Origin: Bretschneidera sinensis
Taxonomy: Eukaryota; Streptophyta; Magnoliopsida; Brassicales; Akaniaceae
Reading direction: 5' to 3'
Length of the DNA stretch: 64,000 nucleotides
NCBI GenBank assembly: GCA_023935145.1
Contig: CM043697.1
Coordinates: 59,582,001-59,646,000 of the forward strand
Below are positions 19,905 through 29,664 of this stretch, piece by piece (the stretch's first letter is position 1; each line of letters opens with the position of its first letter). The position numbers and the translations under genes were made by a program. The notes beneath the pieces were generated by a model, which saw only the letters and a list, made by a program, of their open reading frames with translations, had not been told where the DNA came from and searched no databases.

Positions 19905-21880
19905 AAAAAAAAAAATCTATCATAAAGAAGCAAGTGCCTCCTGGGCCTCGCCTTTCGGAGCCTCTCGGGTCTCACCTCTAAAGCCTCTTGGGCCTCGCCC
20001 TCTATAGCCTCCTGAGCACCTACCGTAACAATATCCTCTGCATCACCTCCAGCAGCCGCAACATCTGACTCTCCTGAGAGGGCCCCCAGGTCAAGACCAG
20101 AAAAATCGACCTCCAGGTAAAAGGACTCGGCTATCCACTTGGCCTCGTTGAAGCCCGTCAAAAACTGAGCTCCGACCTTCTCCAGAAAGCCTCCTCCCTC
20201 TCGGTGGCCTTTGCAAATTCCTCTTCTCTTGGTAACCATCTCTTCCATCTCGGCCCTCAGCAGCTCACTCTCCCTCCTTAAGGCATCCTCGGCCCGGCAG
20301 CGATGGCCCCTCTCCCTTTTGGAGGTATCTTTAGCCCTCTCGGCTGCTTTTAAGGAAGGAGACAAGGCCTAGACCAGTTCTCGGGTCTCCTCCAACTTGT
20401 ATTCAGTTTTAGCCAAGCGCTTCACTTGGCAAGGATACCACCGAGGAATCCAACCCGAAACAAAGGCATTATCAAAAGAAAAACAAACAAATTAGAGAAC
20501 CTAAACAAAGGAAACAAACCATACATGGGAAAGAGCAGTCTCCGTAGGCGAGCAAAGCGCCTCGAGGAGCTTCGCCGAAATCTCCACCATATCCTGTGGA
20601 GGGATCCCCATAATAAGGTGTTTGCGAGTAACCTTTGGATACGCGAACACAAAATCGTCCACCCTTAGTGCCCATCCTGGCGCAAAGGTGGCAGCCATCC
20701 CAAGCCCCTCCCTAGATAAAGAAGGTCCCGAGGGAATAGTGGATGCAGTATGACCTGCCCTCTCCTCAGGAACTGGAGGCCTCAGAGGGCTCTCCACTAC
20801 AAGGGGTACCAGGGTTGAGGCCTAGGCTTTCTTCTTCTCTTGTCCAAAGCTCCCCACATTTGCAGCTCTCTTCTTCTCTCGGGCTATGCGTTTGGCCCTC
20901 TCCCTCGCAATGGCAGCTATCTCCATCTCTGCACAAAGAACGAGCATTAATGACTTGGAGTAAAAATAATAAAAATTGTTATAAACTTAAAAACTAAGTG
21001 CTACCATGCTCGAGGTTCGAGGAGAGGCTGAGAGGGCCGAGGTCGAGCCTGTGGAGTTCCTCGTTATCTCCAAGCACCTCAATATCCAAGGGCACGGTCA
21101 ACATCACCTTCCAAAATGCTCCAAGCTCCAATTGAGGGGGATTTCGAAGCTCTCAGCACTTCGAATAAAAAAGAAAACCCCCTTTCACCTCTTTATGGAA
21201 GAAGGCTTATTCTTCAATACTATCTTCCGCCTCCTCAAGCTTACAATCACCCACCTAGTATGCCCAAGTTAGGCTAGCTAAAAGTGGGCTTTGAACACAT
21301 TAATGTTCATTACTCCTCCCACCTCCTGGCACATGACGATGAATGCTAGGATCAGTCGGATTGAGTTGGGCACCAGCTGACTCATCACGATACCAAAGTA
21401 TCTGAACACCGAGCAAAAGAACGGATGGAGAGGAAACCTAAGCCTGGCCTTCAGCTAGTGTTCATAAACACATAACTCATAAAGCACCTGGCTCGGGAGA
21501 GCATTGCAAGCCCTTTCCCCTCCTCTCGGTGCCCTCATATGGTACTCCATGGGGATTCTATACTTAATTCTCATCCCCACGAGTTCAGCGTCCTTCACTA
21601 CACTTGAGATAGAGTTCGCTTCGAACGTCCACTCCTCCCTATCAGTATCTATGGCATCATCCCTGATGATCATCGACACCCGAACATCCTCCTCTCCAGA
21701 TGATTCCCCCTCCTCATTTTCCTCTCCATCCCCTCTGTAAGGCACAAGAGCTAGAGCCCCATCACGAAGGGTCACCTCCCAGGAAGAGACTTCGTCATTG
21801 GAGGAAGAACCTATTGCTTCCTCTAGCTCCCTCGAAAGGGCCCCACTAATATCACTATCGTCAGACATTTTACTCACCAA
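19905..21880 (-). pseudogene. Antisense ORF of Tat element (putative gypsy-type transposase-28-like family)
   Basis: Read on the minus strand from ATG at 21878-21880 (or 21866-21868, MSDDSDISG). The N-terminus is acidic and Ser-rich. Then comes a conserved segment about 21455-21250 (LRFPLHPFFCSVFRYF, then VMSQLVPNSIRLILAF), typical of the plant protein family annotated as putative gypsy-type transposon protein (Pfam Transposase_28). A middle part follows at 20997-20420 with charged and Pro-rich stretches, and a C-terminal part at 20365-19905 with FLTGFNEAKWIAESFYLEVD. Stops and frameshifts break it into at least four pieces. Its role in retrotransposition is unknown; presence in antisense is a known feature of some Tat elements. 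Confidence 0.68.
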
Positions 21881-21992
21881 GAAGAATTTGTAGGGTGACT
21901 CCTAAGAAGACTGAGGGCTCTCAAACTGTTTCTCACTAAACTTATGCCCAAAGCCTCTCAAAATGTAAGTGAGAATTGAAATAAGGAGGAAC

Positions 21993-22006
21993 CTTCTTAT
22001 ATAGAG
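21993..22006 (-). promoter_or_regulatory. Candidate TATA box for the antisense ORF
   Basis: On the minus strand the sequence reads CCTCTATATAAGAAGG, a strong plant TATA match, about 115-130 nt upstream of the two candidate ATGs (21880, 21868). Orientation and spacing fit transcription of the antisense ORF from inside the element. Confidence 0.55.
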
Positions 22007-22257
22007 GTTAGGGCAGTAGAACCGAGGAGCATTAACTCAGCTCTTCAAACAAAGCGACGCACCATTTGCTGTCACCAAGGCATCTTTTCCATACCTCGAG
22101 GTACCAACTGTCATCAAAACACCCCCTTGCTATGCGCAACGCATCACCATTTAATGAGAGCAGCCGTTATTTATTGCGCCTATAAAAAAAGAACCTATGG
22201 GCCTAAGACAAAGAAAAAGCCCAAAGCAAAAGCCTAAGAGCGCGATGGAAGTAAACC

Positions 22258-23190
22258 CATGAGCTACTTGTCATACGCCATGCCAAATTTCTCGACATCC
22301 GAGCATATGAAAACGCTCGACCAAGTTCCTCTAAGTCCGAGCATATGAGCTACTTTGCATATGCTCAGCCAAACTTCTACAAGTCCGAGCGTATGAGCTG
22401 CTTGACATATGCTCAGTCATATTTTTTCAAGTTCGAGTGCATGAGCTGCTTGTCATATGCTTGGTCAAATTTCTCTAAATCTGAGTGTACGAAAATGTTT
22501 GGCCTAGTTCCTCCAAGTCCGAGCATATGAGCTACTTGTCATACACTAGGCCAAATTTATCCAAGTCTGAGTGTATGAGCTGCTTTGCATACGCTCGGCC
22601 AAATTTCTCCAAGTCCGAGTGTATGAGCTGTTTATCATATGCTCGGTCATACTTCTCCAAGTTCGAGCATATGAAAACATTCGGCCTAGTTTCTCCAAGC
22701 CCGAGCGTATGAGTTGCTTGTCATATGCTTAGTCATATTTCTCCAAGTTCGAGCGTATGAGCTACTTGTCATACGCTCGATCATATTTTTCCAAGTCCGA
22801 GCGTATAAACTGTTTATCATACACTCGGTCATACTTCTCCAAATCCGAGTATATAAAAAAATTCGGCCTAGTTTCTCCAAGTCCAAGCGTATGAGCTGTT
22901 TGTCATACACTCGGTCATATTTCTCCAAGTCTGAGCGTATGAGCTGCTTGTCATATGTTCGGTCATATTTCTCCAAGTCCAAGCGTATGAGCTGTTTATC
23001 ATACGCTCGGTCATATTTCTCCCAGTCCGAGCATATGAAAACATTCAGCCTAGTTCCTCCGAGTCCGAGCTTATAGGCTACTTGCAAGATTTCTCCAAGA
23101 CCGAGCGTTTGAATTGTTCCTCAAACGCTCGGCCAAGATTTCTCCAAGACTGAGTGTTTGAACTGTTTTTCAAACGCTCGGCGAAGATTT
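22258..23190 (+). repeat. Hairpin satellite array with exact 182-bp higher-order period (Tat 3' region)
   Basis: Long monomers of 48 bp (consensus starting TCCGAGCGTATGAGCTGCTT) alternate with a 38-bp short monomer that lacks 10 bp of the loop and stem. Short monomers start at 22298, 22480, 22662, 22844 and 23026, exactly 182 bp apart, with three long monomers between each pair. Twelve long and five short units are complete, with point changes but no indels in the four periods. Long units contain inverted arms CGAGCGTATGA / TCATACGCTCG around an 8-nt loop. Two related hairpin units with TTTGA/TCAAA arms follow at 23101-23180. Frames open on both strands arise because 48 is a multiple of 3. 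Satellite-like arrays between integrase and 3' LTR are known in Tat/Ogre elements. Confidence 0.95.
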
Positions 23191-23399
23191 CACTAAAATC
23201 AAACTCTCGTTCTGTGGAAAGCAAAGTATTAAAGCAAGAAAATGATATGTCCAAGGCAAAGATTGAAGGAAGGATATTTTATTAATTTTCCAAAAGGATT
23301 ACAGAAGAAACTCTAACGACCTTGAAGTACAAACAAAAGAGGACCCTAACGGCCTCGAAGAACAAAGAAAAAACTGATAATTCTGGACCGGGCTAGCCT

Positions 23400-23725
23400 G
23401 GAACAGGAACTACCTTAGCCTCTTCGTTCCTTGTGGCGGACTGCTCTCATCCTGAGCCTAGATGCTTTTCCCCTAGGATAGGCGACCTTGTGCATGGATG
23501 TTTTTCTTGCCCTCCCGATTGCTCCTACCCCTCAAGCTGCTCCCTCTCCAAAGCAGGCTCCTCATCCTCCTCAGACTCCAGCAGAACAAGGCCAGAGGAG
23601 TTTACCTCCGGATACATGACCTCGACCCTCCTCTTGGCTTCCATCAATCCCTCAAGGAACTGCTGACTCCCCTCCCTCTCCAGGGCCATTACCATCCGAG
23701 CTTTCACAAATTAGTGTGAGGATTC
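23400..23725 (-). pseudogene. Second, diverged copy of the antisense ORF C-terminal region
   Basis: On the minus strand 23707-23525 encodes SQQFLEGLMEAKRRVEVMYPEV, then NSSGL and an acidic stretch. This lines up with the C-terminal part of the main antisense ORF (AQFLTGFNEAKWIAESFYLEVD, FSGLDLG). It lies on the other side of the hairpin array and has no long ORF attached. It may be an exon of an alternative 5' part or a duplicate; which is not clear. Confidence 0.5.
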
Positions 23726-24144
23726 TCGGAAGAAAGTGAGGCCAAGGGCTCCCAACTCTTAGAGAACAAAGCTCGCTTTTGTTAAAAGAAAAGATAACAG
23801 AAACTTCTTTTTATAAGAAGGGAAAACATGTTCAACGAGGGCACTTAATGTAAGCACAGAAAAAGATGAGACCTTTAAGATCCCTAGGCCACTCACACGC
23901 TCCCCTAGGCGGCTTTTCGCTTCCCGAGAGCAACTAAACCCATTCCTAAAGGATGTTATATACTACTGCATTGACTCTCGCCATGTGTCAAGTCAGTAAC
24001 AATTTCTCCAGGGTCGAACACCCAGAGCTCCACGGCCGAACAGAAGGATACACTCGGCTTAGCCTTGTCAAAGCACAGCACACGACCCCTTCCATTCATA
24101 AGACCGTACCTTGCAAATACTTCCTTAAGCACATAAATGTACTC

Positions 24145-24160
24145 AAGGAAGTGGGGGGCC
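24145..24160 (+). promoter_or_regulatory. Polypurine tract of Tat element
   Basis: AAGGAAGTGGGGGGCC ends two bases before the 3' LTR (24163). Expected plus-strand primer site. Confidence 0.8.
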
Positions 24161-24162
24161 TA

Positions 24163-24746
24163 TGATATAGCCCATAACACTCCGGCCCGATAAGAAACGC
24201 CTGTAGTGTAGCCCATAACACTCCGGCCCAATAGACCTACACATGGGCTCCTTCTACAACACACCACCTTGCAGCCACCCTACAACATGCCGCCCTGTAG
24301 CAGCCCTATGACACACCGCCCTGCATCCACCCTACAACACATTGCCCTACAACATGCCGCCCTGACACACGTCATCCCCTGATCATGCAATTAATGCCTT
24401 AACTCTGACGAGACGTGGACAATACCTGTTCAGAGGGCTATAAATAAACCAAGGTATGGAATTCGGAGAGGACTCGATTTTGAATACACACTGAGCTATT
24501 TACACCCACACTGCTTTAAGTTTAAGCACTCGGCCTCAGCTTACTTTAAGTTCCCGTTCTAACTTAAGCATTAAAGCGCCCTCGGAGGTCCCTCCTCCCT
24601 TCCTTCCAAGGGTTTTTAGTTCACCACTGTTGTTTTTGCAGAACCACTTTAGTAATTAAGGCCATGTCAGCACCTAGACCGCGTCAGCACCCAGGCCACG
24701 TCAGTACCCCGACCACGTCAGTCACAGCGATTTTTTTGCATCAACA
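24163..24746 (+). repeat. 3' LTR of Tat-type element (584 bp)
   Basis: Starts TGATATAGCCCATAACAC and ends GCATCAACA, followed by the duplication ATGTC. It contains about 47 bp before the TATA box (24438-24448) that the 5' LTR lacks, including an ACGTGG core at 24413-24418, plus an extra GCCCTGTAGCAGCC repeat unit. Confidence 0.92.
24438..24448 (+). promoter_or_regulatory. TATA box of Tat 3' LTR
   Basis: CTATAAATAA in the same context as in the 5' LTR. From this LTR it would drive outward transcription into the flank. Confidence 0.65.
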
Positions 24747-24751
24747 ATGTC

Positions 24752-24978
24752 TAAAAATAAAAATTGAAAGAAGAGAAAAAAAGATAATATTTTCCCTCTA
24801 ATTATCTAAAATTATATAAAATTTCAAAGACCAACTCAATCAAAATACATGCTTATGACACATTGTTCACCTTAACATTTGTAATAAATCTCAAAATCTC
24901 AAAGTTTACTTTTTTTATGCTTAAAAATAAAAATGGTATGCATATTATACCTTTTTTGTATGTATTTTGTAAACAAAG
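24752..24978. other. Short host flank between Tat and copia elements
   Basis: 227 bp of AT-rich sequence, the presumed continuation of the CNL 3' flank after the Tat target site. No gene seen. Confidence 0.5.
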
Positions 24979-26217
24979 TGTAACCCAAGATGGGGTGAAT
25001 TGGGTTTTAAAACGTTTTGCAATCAATAAACAAGTTTTAAACACTTATAAAATCAAAGCAAGCACAAGTTATAAAGCTGGAATTTAAAGGAGTAGGAAGA
25101 GAAAATGCAAATTCCATTTATAATAGTTCGGTAATATTAGAATCTCTCCGACCCTATGTCCACTCTCTTCAAGGAACCTTTTTGAAGTAATCCACTAAAA
25201 TTAGTCAAGCAACTTCGATGATGTTGTCCAAACCTTACCAGGTTCTCTTCACTACGAAGATTACAAGAAAATGTTTTACACTTAAACACATCTAAGAATT
25301 ACACCAACTCTTTCTCTTACAATGATTGAAATTGAAGTTTATAGAAGTACAAGAGAGATAGCTGTTAATGCATTTACAATATGAGGATTATCTCTCTTTC
25401 AATAACAAAGCTTTAAGATTGGCTCAAGATGGATTTTGAAAGTTTTGATGAATAATAAATGAGACAAAAAAATGAATTGAATGATCTTGGATTGTTAGGT
25501 TTGCTCATTTATAATGGGTTTATATAGTCTCAAACCCATATGACAGTTACTCATAAAGTATGACCATTTTGGAGTAGTATGGAGCATTAAATGCTCTGAA
25601 CAGCGTTCTGAAGTTCAAATTATAATTGTTATACTCGAGTGTTCAGTTGACTGGATGATTGTTCAGTCGACTGAGCCAATTAAAAATGTTTCAGGTAAAA
25701 GCTATTCAGTCGACTGAACAATCTATTTAGTTAACTATATCAGAGGGATGAAACTTTTTGTCCCTCAATTAATCGACTAGACTATTTATTTAGTCAACTG
25801 AGTCTTAGGCAAGAAAGATTTGACCTTTATTCAGTCAACTGAGTGATTCATTCAGTCAACTGAGTCAAAGGGTAGGACTTGCTATCATTTATTCAGTCGA
25901 CTGGATAAACCATTCAGTCAATTGAATCCCTTGAAACGGTTTTTTTCTTATTTTAACAAAACTTATAAATTTAAGATCAAGTCTAAAAGATTTTGTTAAA
26001 AACATTTTGTAAACTTTTGAGCCATAAGTAAAGCTATATATTTGAGAGAGAAATTTACAATATAATTACTACCTAGTAGCTTATAATCTTGTTCTTCAGT
26101 CTTTTCTCTTGAGATGCGTGCGTATTTGAATAAAAAAAATTGAAGTACTAAAACACTTAGAAAATGTGGTTAGATAAACTAATATTGGTTTGGTTATCAT
26201 TAAAATCGGGGTTAACA
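24979..26217 (-). repeat. 3' LTR of minus-strand copia (1239 bp)
   Basis: Plus-strand start TGTAACCCAAGATGGGGTG corresponds in reverse to the end of the LTRs at 52162, 60590 and 61821 (CCATCTTGGGTTA). Plus-strand end GGGGTTAACA abuts the purine tract. It contains the palindrome cluster 25635-25930. Confidence 0.85.
25635..25930. repeat. Cluster of paired TTCAGTCGACTGAA palindromes in copia LTR
   Basis: About ten copies of CAGTYGACTG occur as five pairs. Members of a pair are 10-16 nt apart and pairs are separated by 30-55 nt. Best copies extend to the 14-bp palindrome TTCAGTCGACTGAA. Others carry CAGTCAACTG or TTAATCGACTAG variants. Confidence 0.9.
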
Positions 26218-26235
26218 ATCTCCCCCTTTTTTATG
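26218..26235 (-). promoter_or_regulatory. Polypurine tract of minus-strand copia
   Basis: The minus strand reads AAAAAAAGGGGGAGAT directly before the LTR. A second GGGGGAGC-type tract lies at 26398-26408, fitting the multiple purine tracts of Sireviruses. Confidence 0.75.
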
Positions 26236-26689
26236 ATGATAAAACCATTTGAGAAAAACACTTTTTAAAAGCTAAGTGTTTGGTTTTTATAAAAATTTGA
26301 ACAAAGTCTTCTCTATTTTTGCGATAAAAACCTTTGCAAATTTTCAAAATGTAACCCAACCAAGAATTTATATAATCTAAACAAGTAAAGGGGAAAAGCT
26401 CCCCCTCAATCTATGCATACATTACATATATAAAATTTCTCATAATCCTATTTTTCTCCATTTTTTTTCCATTATCACAAAAGAGAGATCAAAAGTATAA
26501 AATATAAAGAAATTACCATAGCTAGGTAGGTATATAGCCAAAAATAAAGAGTTAAAACTCTCCTGACCAACTCTAGAAAAGAAAATATAAAAGTTCAAAA
26601 AAGCAAAATATCCATCTAAACATTAGTAACTGACATAAGCAAAATCCAAAATACCCAAAATGCATGAAAATGAGAATTAGTGCTCCCAA

Positions 26690-27944
26690 TTAGGTGGTGG
26701 AGAAGGACCATAGTAGTGAAGGTGGTCATATATCTCACCAAGCTAGTATCTGAACTCTAGAAATGATCATTTTGTCTCAATCCTAAAGACATCAGCTCAT
26801 CATACATGGATGACTCTCAAACCTCACAGTCTAAAGTTGTAGATCAACGGATTGTTGTATATTGTTTATCGAAAGCTAAAGGCTTGTAAGAGCTTGAAGG
26901 ATCGCATCAAATGAATCAGAACCCATTGAGCTACCCTGAGTATATTGCTCACTACCTATAGGAACATCCTGTTCCTCTTCCTCTTCATCAAAGTCTTCAT
27001 CTCTAATTCTAATGCTCCCTAGCTTAGTGACTACAACTCATTCCCGTATCACGCAACCCATTGTCTTAAGGGAAGATAAATTGATTAAATTATTGGTCTT
27101 AATGGCATCAGCTTTTGTTTTAAGGAAGGGAACATTAAAGTATTAGAGGATAAAAGTGATCAACATCCCATAAGGCAAACATCCAGCTTCACTTTCATTT
27201 CCAGTAACCATGTTTTCTATGATTAGAGGGCAAAGGTTATAGGTTGTGCTCGTTTTGAGGCAGTAAATTAGCAGAAGGCCCAACTTAGAGGGACTGATTC
27301 TGTTCCCCGGTCTAGGATTAATACACCAGTTAATAATCAGATTCAACATCCTAGAGTTTAAGGGCAAATTAGGATAAGTTTTGTAGGTCTGGACTTTACA
27401 CACATAGTTTGGATTCCCTTTAACTACCCTACAGGTATTTTCGTAATTAAAGTCATCAGGCCACCTATCAACAAGCCACTTCATACCCCCTTCAAGTAAA
27501 GTTAAGACAATACACCAAACCTCGAGGGTGACAGTAAATCCTCAAGGGTGACAGTAAATTCTTTACCTATAACAATTGTTTTGAACAGAGGGGCAAAGTG
27601 TGAGGGTTGTTTGAGATTTGCATAAAACCGATGGACTAACTAGGGTAATAATTTTCATGGATGGTTACAAAGTGAGTCCATCCTAATCTATCAAGGAGAG
27701 GTTTTGTATCAAAATTACTAAACCGATACGAATTGAAATCAACCACTCTAACATGCATAATCTCTTTGACTCTAATCGCTTTATCGTACCTCTCTTTAGC
27801 GTTAGCATTTCGAAAGCTTGAAGCATCAAGGTTATTTTTGGCCTTCTTGCTCACCTCACCTTCTTTTTCTTTGCATTTTCCTTTTTGAGAAGCCTTCTTT
27901 CTCCTTGTGGTAGGATTGTCTCCTCCGAGATAAGGCTTCTTCAA
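26690..27944 (-). pseudogene. Envelope-like ORF of minus-strand copia
   Basis: ATG at 27942-27944. A basic N-terminus is followed by NANAKERYDKAIRVKEIM, VVDFNSYRFSNFDTKPLL and IHENYYPS. Lower down (27484-27143) come WPDDFNYENTCRVVKGNPNY and NLIINWCINPRPGNRISPSK. The acidic tail RIRDEDFDEEEEEQD is at about 27000. The same blocks in the same order appear in the plus-strand copia at 57574-58764. The family is the plant envelope-like/putative plant transposon protein of Sireviruses; its role is unproven. Stops and at least one frameshift break it. Confidence 0.72.
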
Positions 27945-28154
27945 ACGTTTTCGTTCAGAAATTTTTGTAGAGAAAAATTTGTGAATCTAAAGGTTTTGAT
28001 GAGTGATTTTAAGTTTAAATGGAGGAACTTGAACGATATTGACAAGAAATTAAAGAATCTCTAGAGAGAAGTTGAAACAGTTAAAGAACTTTTCAGATTT
28101 AGTGAAAATAACGTTTTAAAAATGAAAGGTTATATTTAGAGAATCGCGGGTTTA

Positions 28155-28385
28155 GTAGATTAGGTCTTTCTTCAGTCGACTGAATCAGTTACAGAACTGA
28201 TCAGGTTTAAAATAAAACTTTCATTCAGTCGACTATATGGTTTATTCAGTCGACTCCATGAGTTCATTCAGTCGACTGTATAAACATTAAGTCGACTTAA
28301 TGAGAGGTAGAAAGTTCAAGTTTTCTGGGATATGACATTCCGTCGACTTAATAGATGATTCAGTCGACTAAATCATGTATTTTAG
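28155..28385. repeat. Second palindrome cluster, between RNase H and envelope-like ORF
   Basis: Copies of TCAGTCGACT and variants at about 28173, 28225, 28246, 28267, 28288, 28341 and 28361, several as pairs about 20 nt apart. Same motif as in the LTR but in the internal spacer. Confidence 0.85.
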
Positions 28386-28559
28386 AAAAATTTTGAACTT
28401 CAAGTTGAAAATTTTCAAGCATATATTTTTCTATGCCATCATTGAGTGAGAGAAACATTAAATAAGAGTCAATGCTCATTCACTCAATGACACATTTGCA
28501 AATGATGAATGAAAATGCAATCAAACAAATAAACATTCAAAGTTTTTCATGCTCATTAA

Positions 28560-29664
28560 CATTCTAATTCAATAAAAACTATCTTCATTCAGAGGTTTAG
28601 TTAGGATATCAACTATTTTATCTTTTCTAGGAATGAATTCAAGTTTGATATCACCTTTTTTAGCATGATATCTTATAAAGTGATGTCTAATATCAATGTG
28701 TTTGGTTCTAGAATGTTGAGTTGGATTTTTAGTTAGATTGATAGCACTACTATTATCACACAAAATTTGAATATTTTCAAAACGCATGCCAAAATCTTTT
28801 AGTTACTGTTTTATCCATAAAACTTCTACACAACAACTACTGTCGGCCACATATTTCGCTTTGGCGGTTGAAGTGCAATTGAATTTTGTTTCTTTGAAAA
28901 CCAAAAAGTTAACATCGCACCCAGAAATTGGCATGTACCGCTAATACTTTTTCTATCTATCCTACAACTAGTAAAATTAACTAAATATAAAGGAGATTTT
29001 CTTGAATATTATAACCCTAGATTTTGAATACCATGCAAATACCTTAAAATTATTTTAACAACAATTAAGCAAGTTTATTTAGGATTAGCTTAAAATTTAG
29101 CATATATGCATACCTTAAACATAATATCAGGTGTACTAGTTAAATAAATTAAATCCCTTATCATGCTTTTATACTTCTTAGTATCAAAACTTTTACCTCT
29201 TTCATCCAAATCGAGCTTTGTTGAAGTGCTCATCGGAGTCCCAATTGATTTTGAATTCTCCAAACCTCTTTAGCAAGTCTTTTGTATACTTGGATTGGTT
29301 GATGAAGATCCCTCCCTTTGTTTGTTTGATTTGAAGTCCAAGGAAGTAGTTGAGCTCTTTCATCATGTTCATCCCAAACTCACCTTGCATGCACTTAGCA
29401 AAGTCTTGACACATGGACTCATTAGAGGCACCAAATATGATATCATCAATATATATTTAAACTAAAAAAGTGTTATGTTTATGAGGTTTAGTAAAAAAAG
29501 TTGTGTCTATTTTTTCCTCTTGTAAAACCATTATCAAGTAAAAACTTACTTAACCTTTCATACCATGCTCTTGGAGCTTGCTTCAACCCATAAAGAGCTT
29601 ATAGACATGGGTTGGAAGGTTAGGATCTTCAAAACCAAAAGATTGTTTAACATAGACCTCTTAA
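28560..29664 (-). pseudogene. Copia RT C-terminus and RNase H
   Basis: On the minus strand RT fragments begin at the Ty3 insertion site. [16 protein letters not shown] and [16 protein letters not shown] lie near 29645-29550. The part containing MCQDFAKCMQGEFGMNMM, YFLGLQIKQ and QSKYTKDLLKRF is at 29414-29230. RNase H pieces follow (DRKSISGTCQFLGAML, ILCDNSSAINLTKNP, RTKHIDIRHHFIR) to the typical end ADILTKPL-like VDILTKPLNEDSFY at 28569. Many stops and frameshifts. Confidence 0.85.

Larger units (their letters stand above)
13865..24746 (+). mobile_element. Complete Tat-type Ty3 retrotransposon with antisense ORF and 3' satellite array
   Basis: Both LTRs (13865-14392 and 24163-24746) are present and the element is flanked by the duplication ATGTC (13860-13864 and 24747-24751), so it is one undisturbed insertion. 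Order inside: primer site, gag, protease, RT, RNase H, a second RNase H, integrase, then 4.3 kb of 3' sequence with an antisense coding region and a hairpin array, and a purine tract. A second RNase H between the first one and integrase is the mark of the Tat lineage; extra antisense ORFs in the 3' region are known there. Coding frames carry stops and a few frameshifts, so it is not autonomous now. Confidence 0.92.
24979..29664 (-). mobile_element. Sirevirus-type Ty1-copia element, 3' half
   Basis: Reading on the minus strand, RT (up to 29664), RNase H, an envelope-like ORF, a polypurine tract and the 3' LTR are present. The order pol, envelope-like ORF, multiple purine tracts and palindrome-rich LTR is that of Sireviruses, and each part has a counterpart in the plus-strand element at 51290-60590. 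The 5' part is missing because a Ty3 element (29665-34521) cut it inside RT and the far side was lost in later rearrangement. Confidence 0.85.

Noticed and set aside
22345..23087. Long repeat-encoding frames on both strands of the hairpin array (for example MSCLSYARSYFSKSE-type repeats)
   Set aside because: They arise because the 48-bp monomer is divisible by three; the 38-bp monomer shifts the frame, both strands are equally open, and no start or domain supports a protein.
22258..23190. CRISPR-like repeat array
   Set aside because: Monomers are contiguous without unique spacers, the setting is a plant retrotransposon, and no cas-like genes are present.
24863..25087. 74-codon plus frame at the edge of the minus-strand copia LTR
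   Set aside because: Crosses the LTR border at 24979 and has no domain; chance frame in AT-rich sequence.
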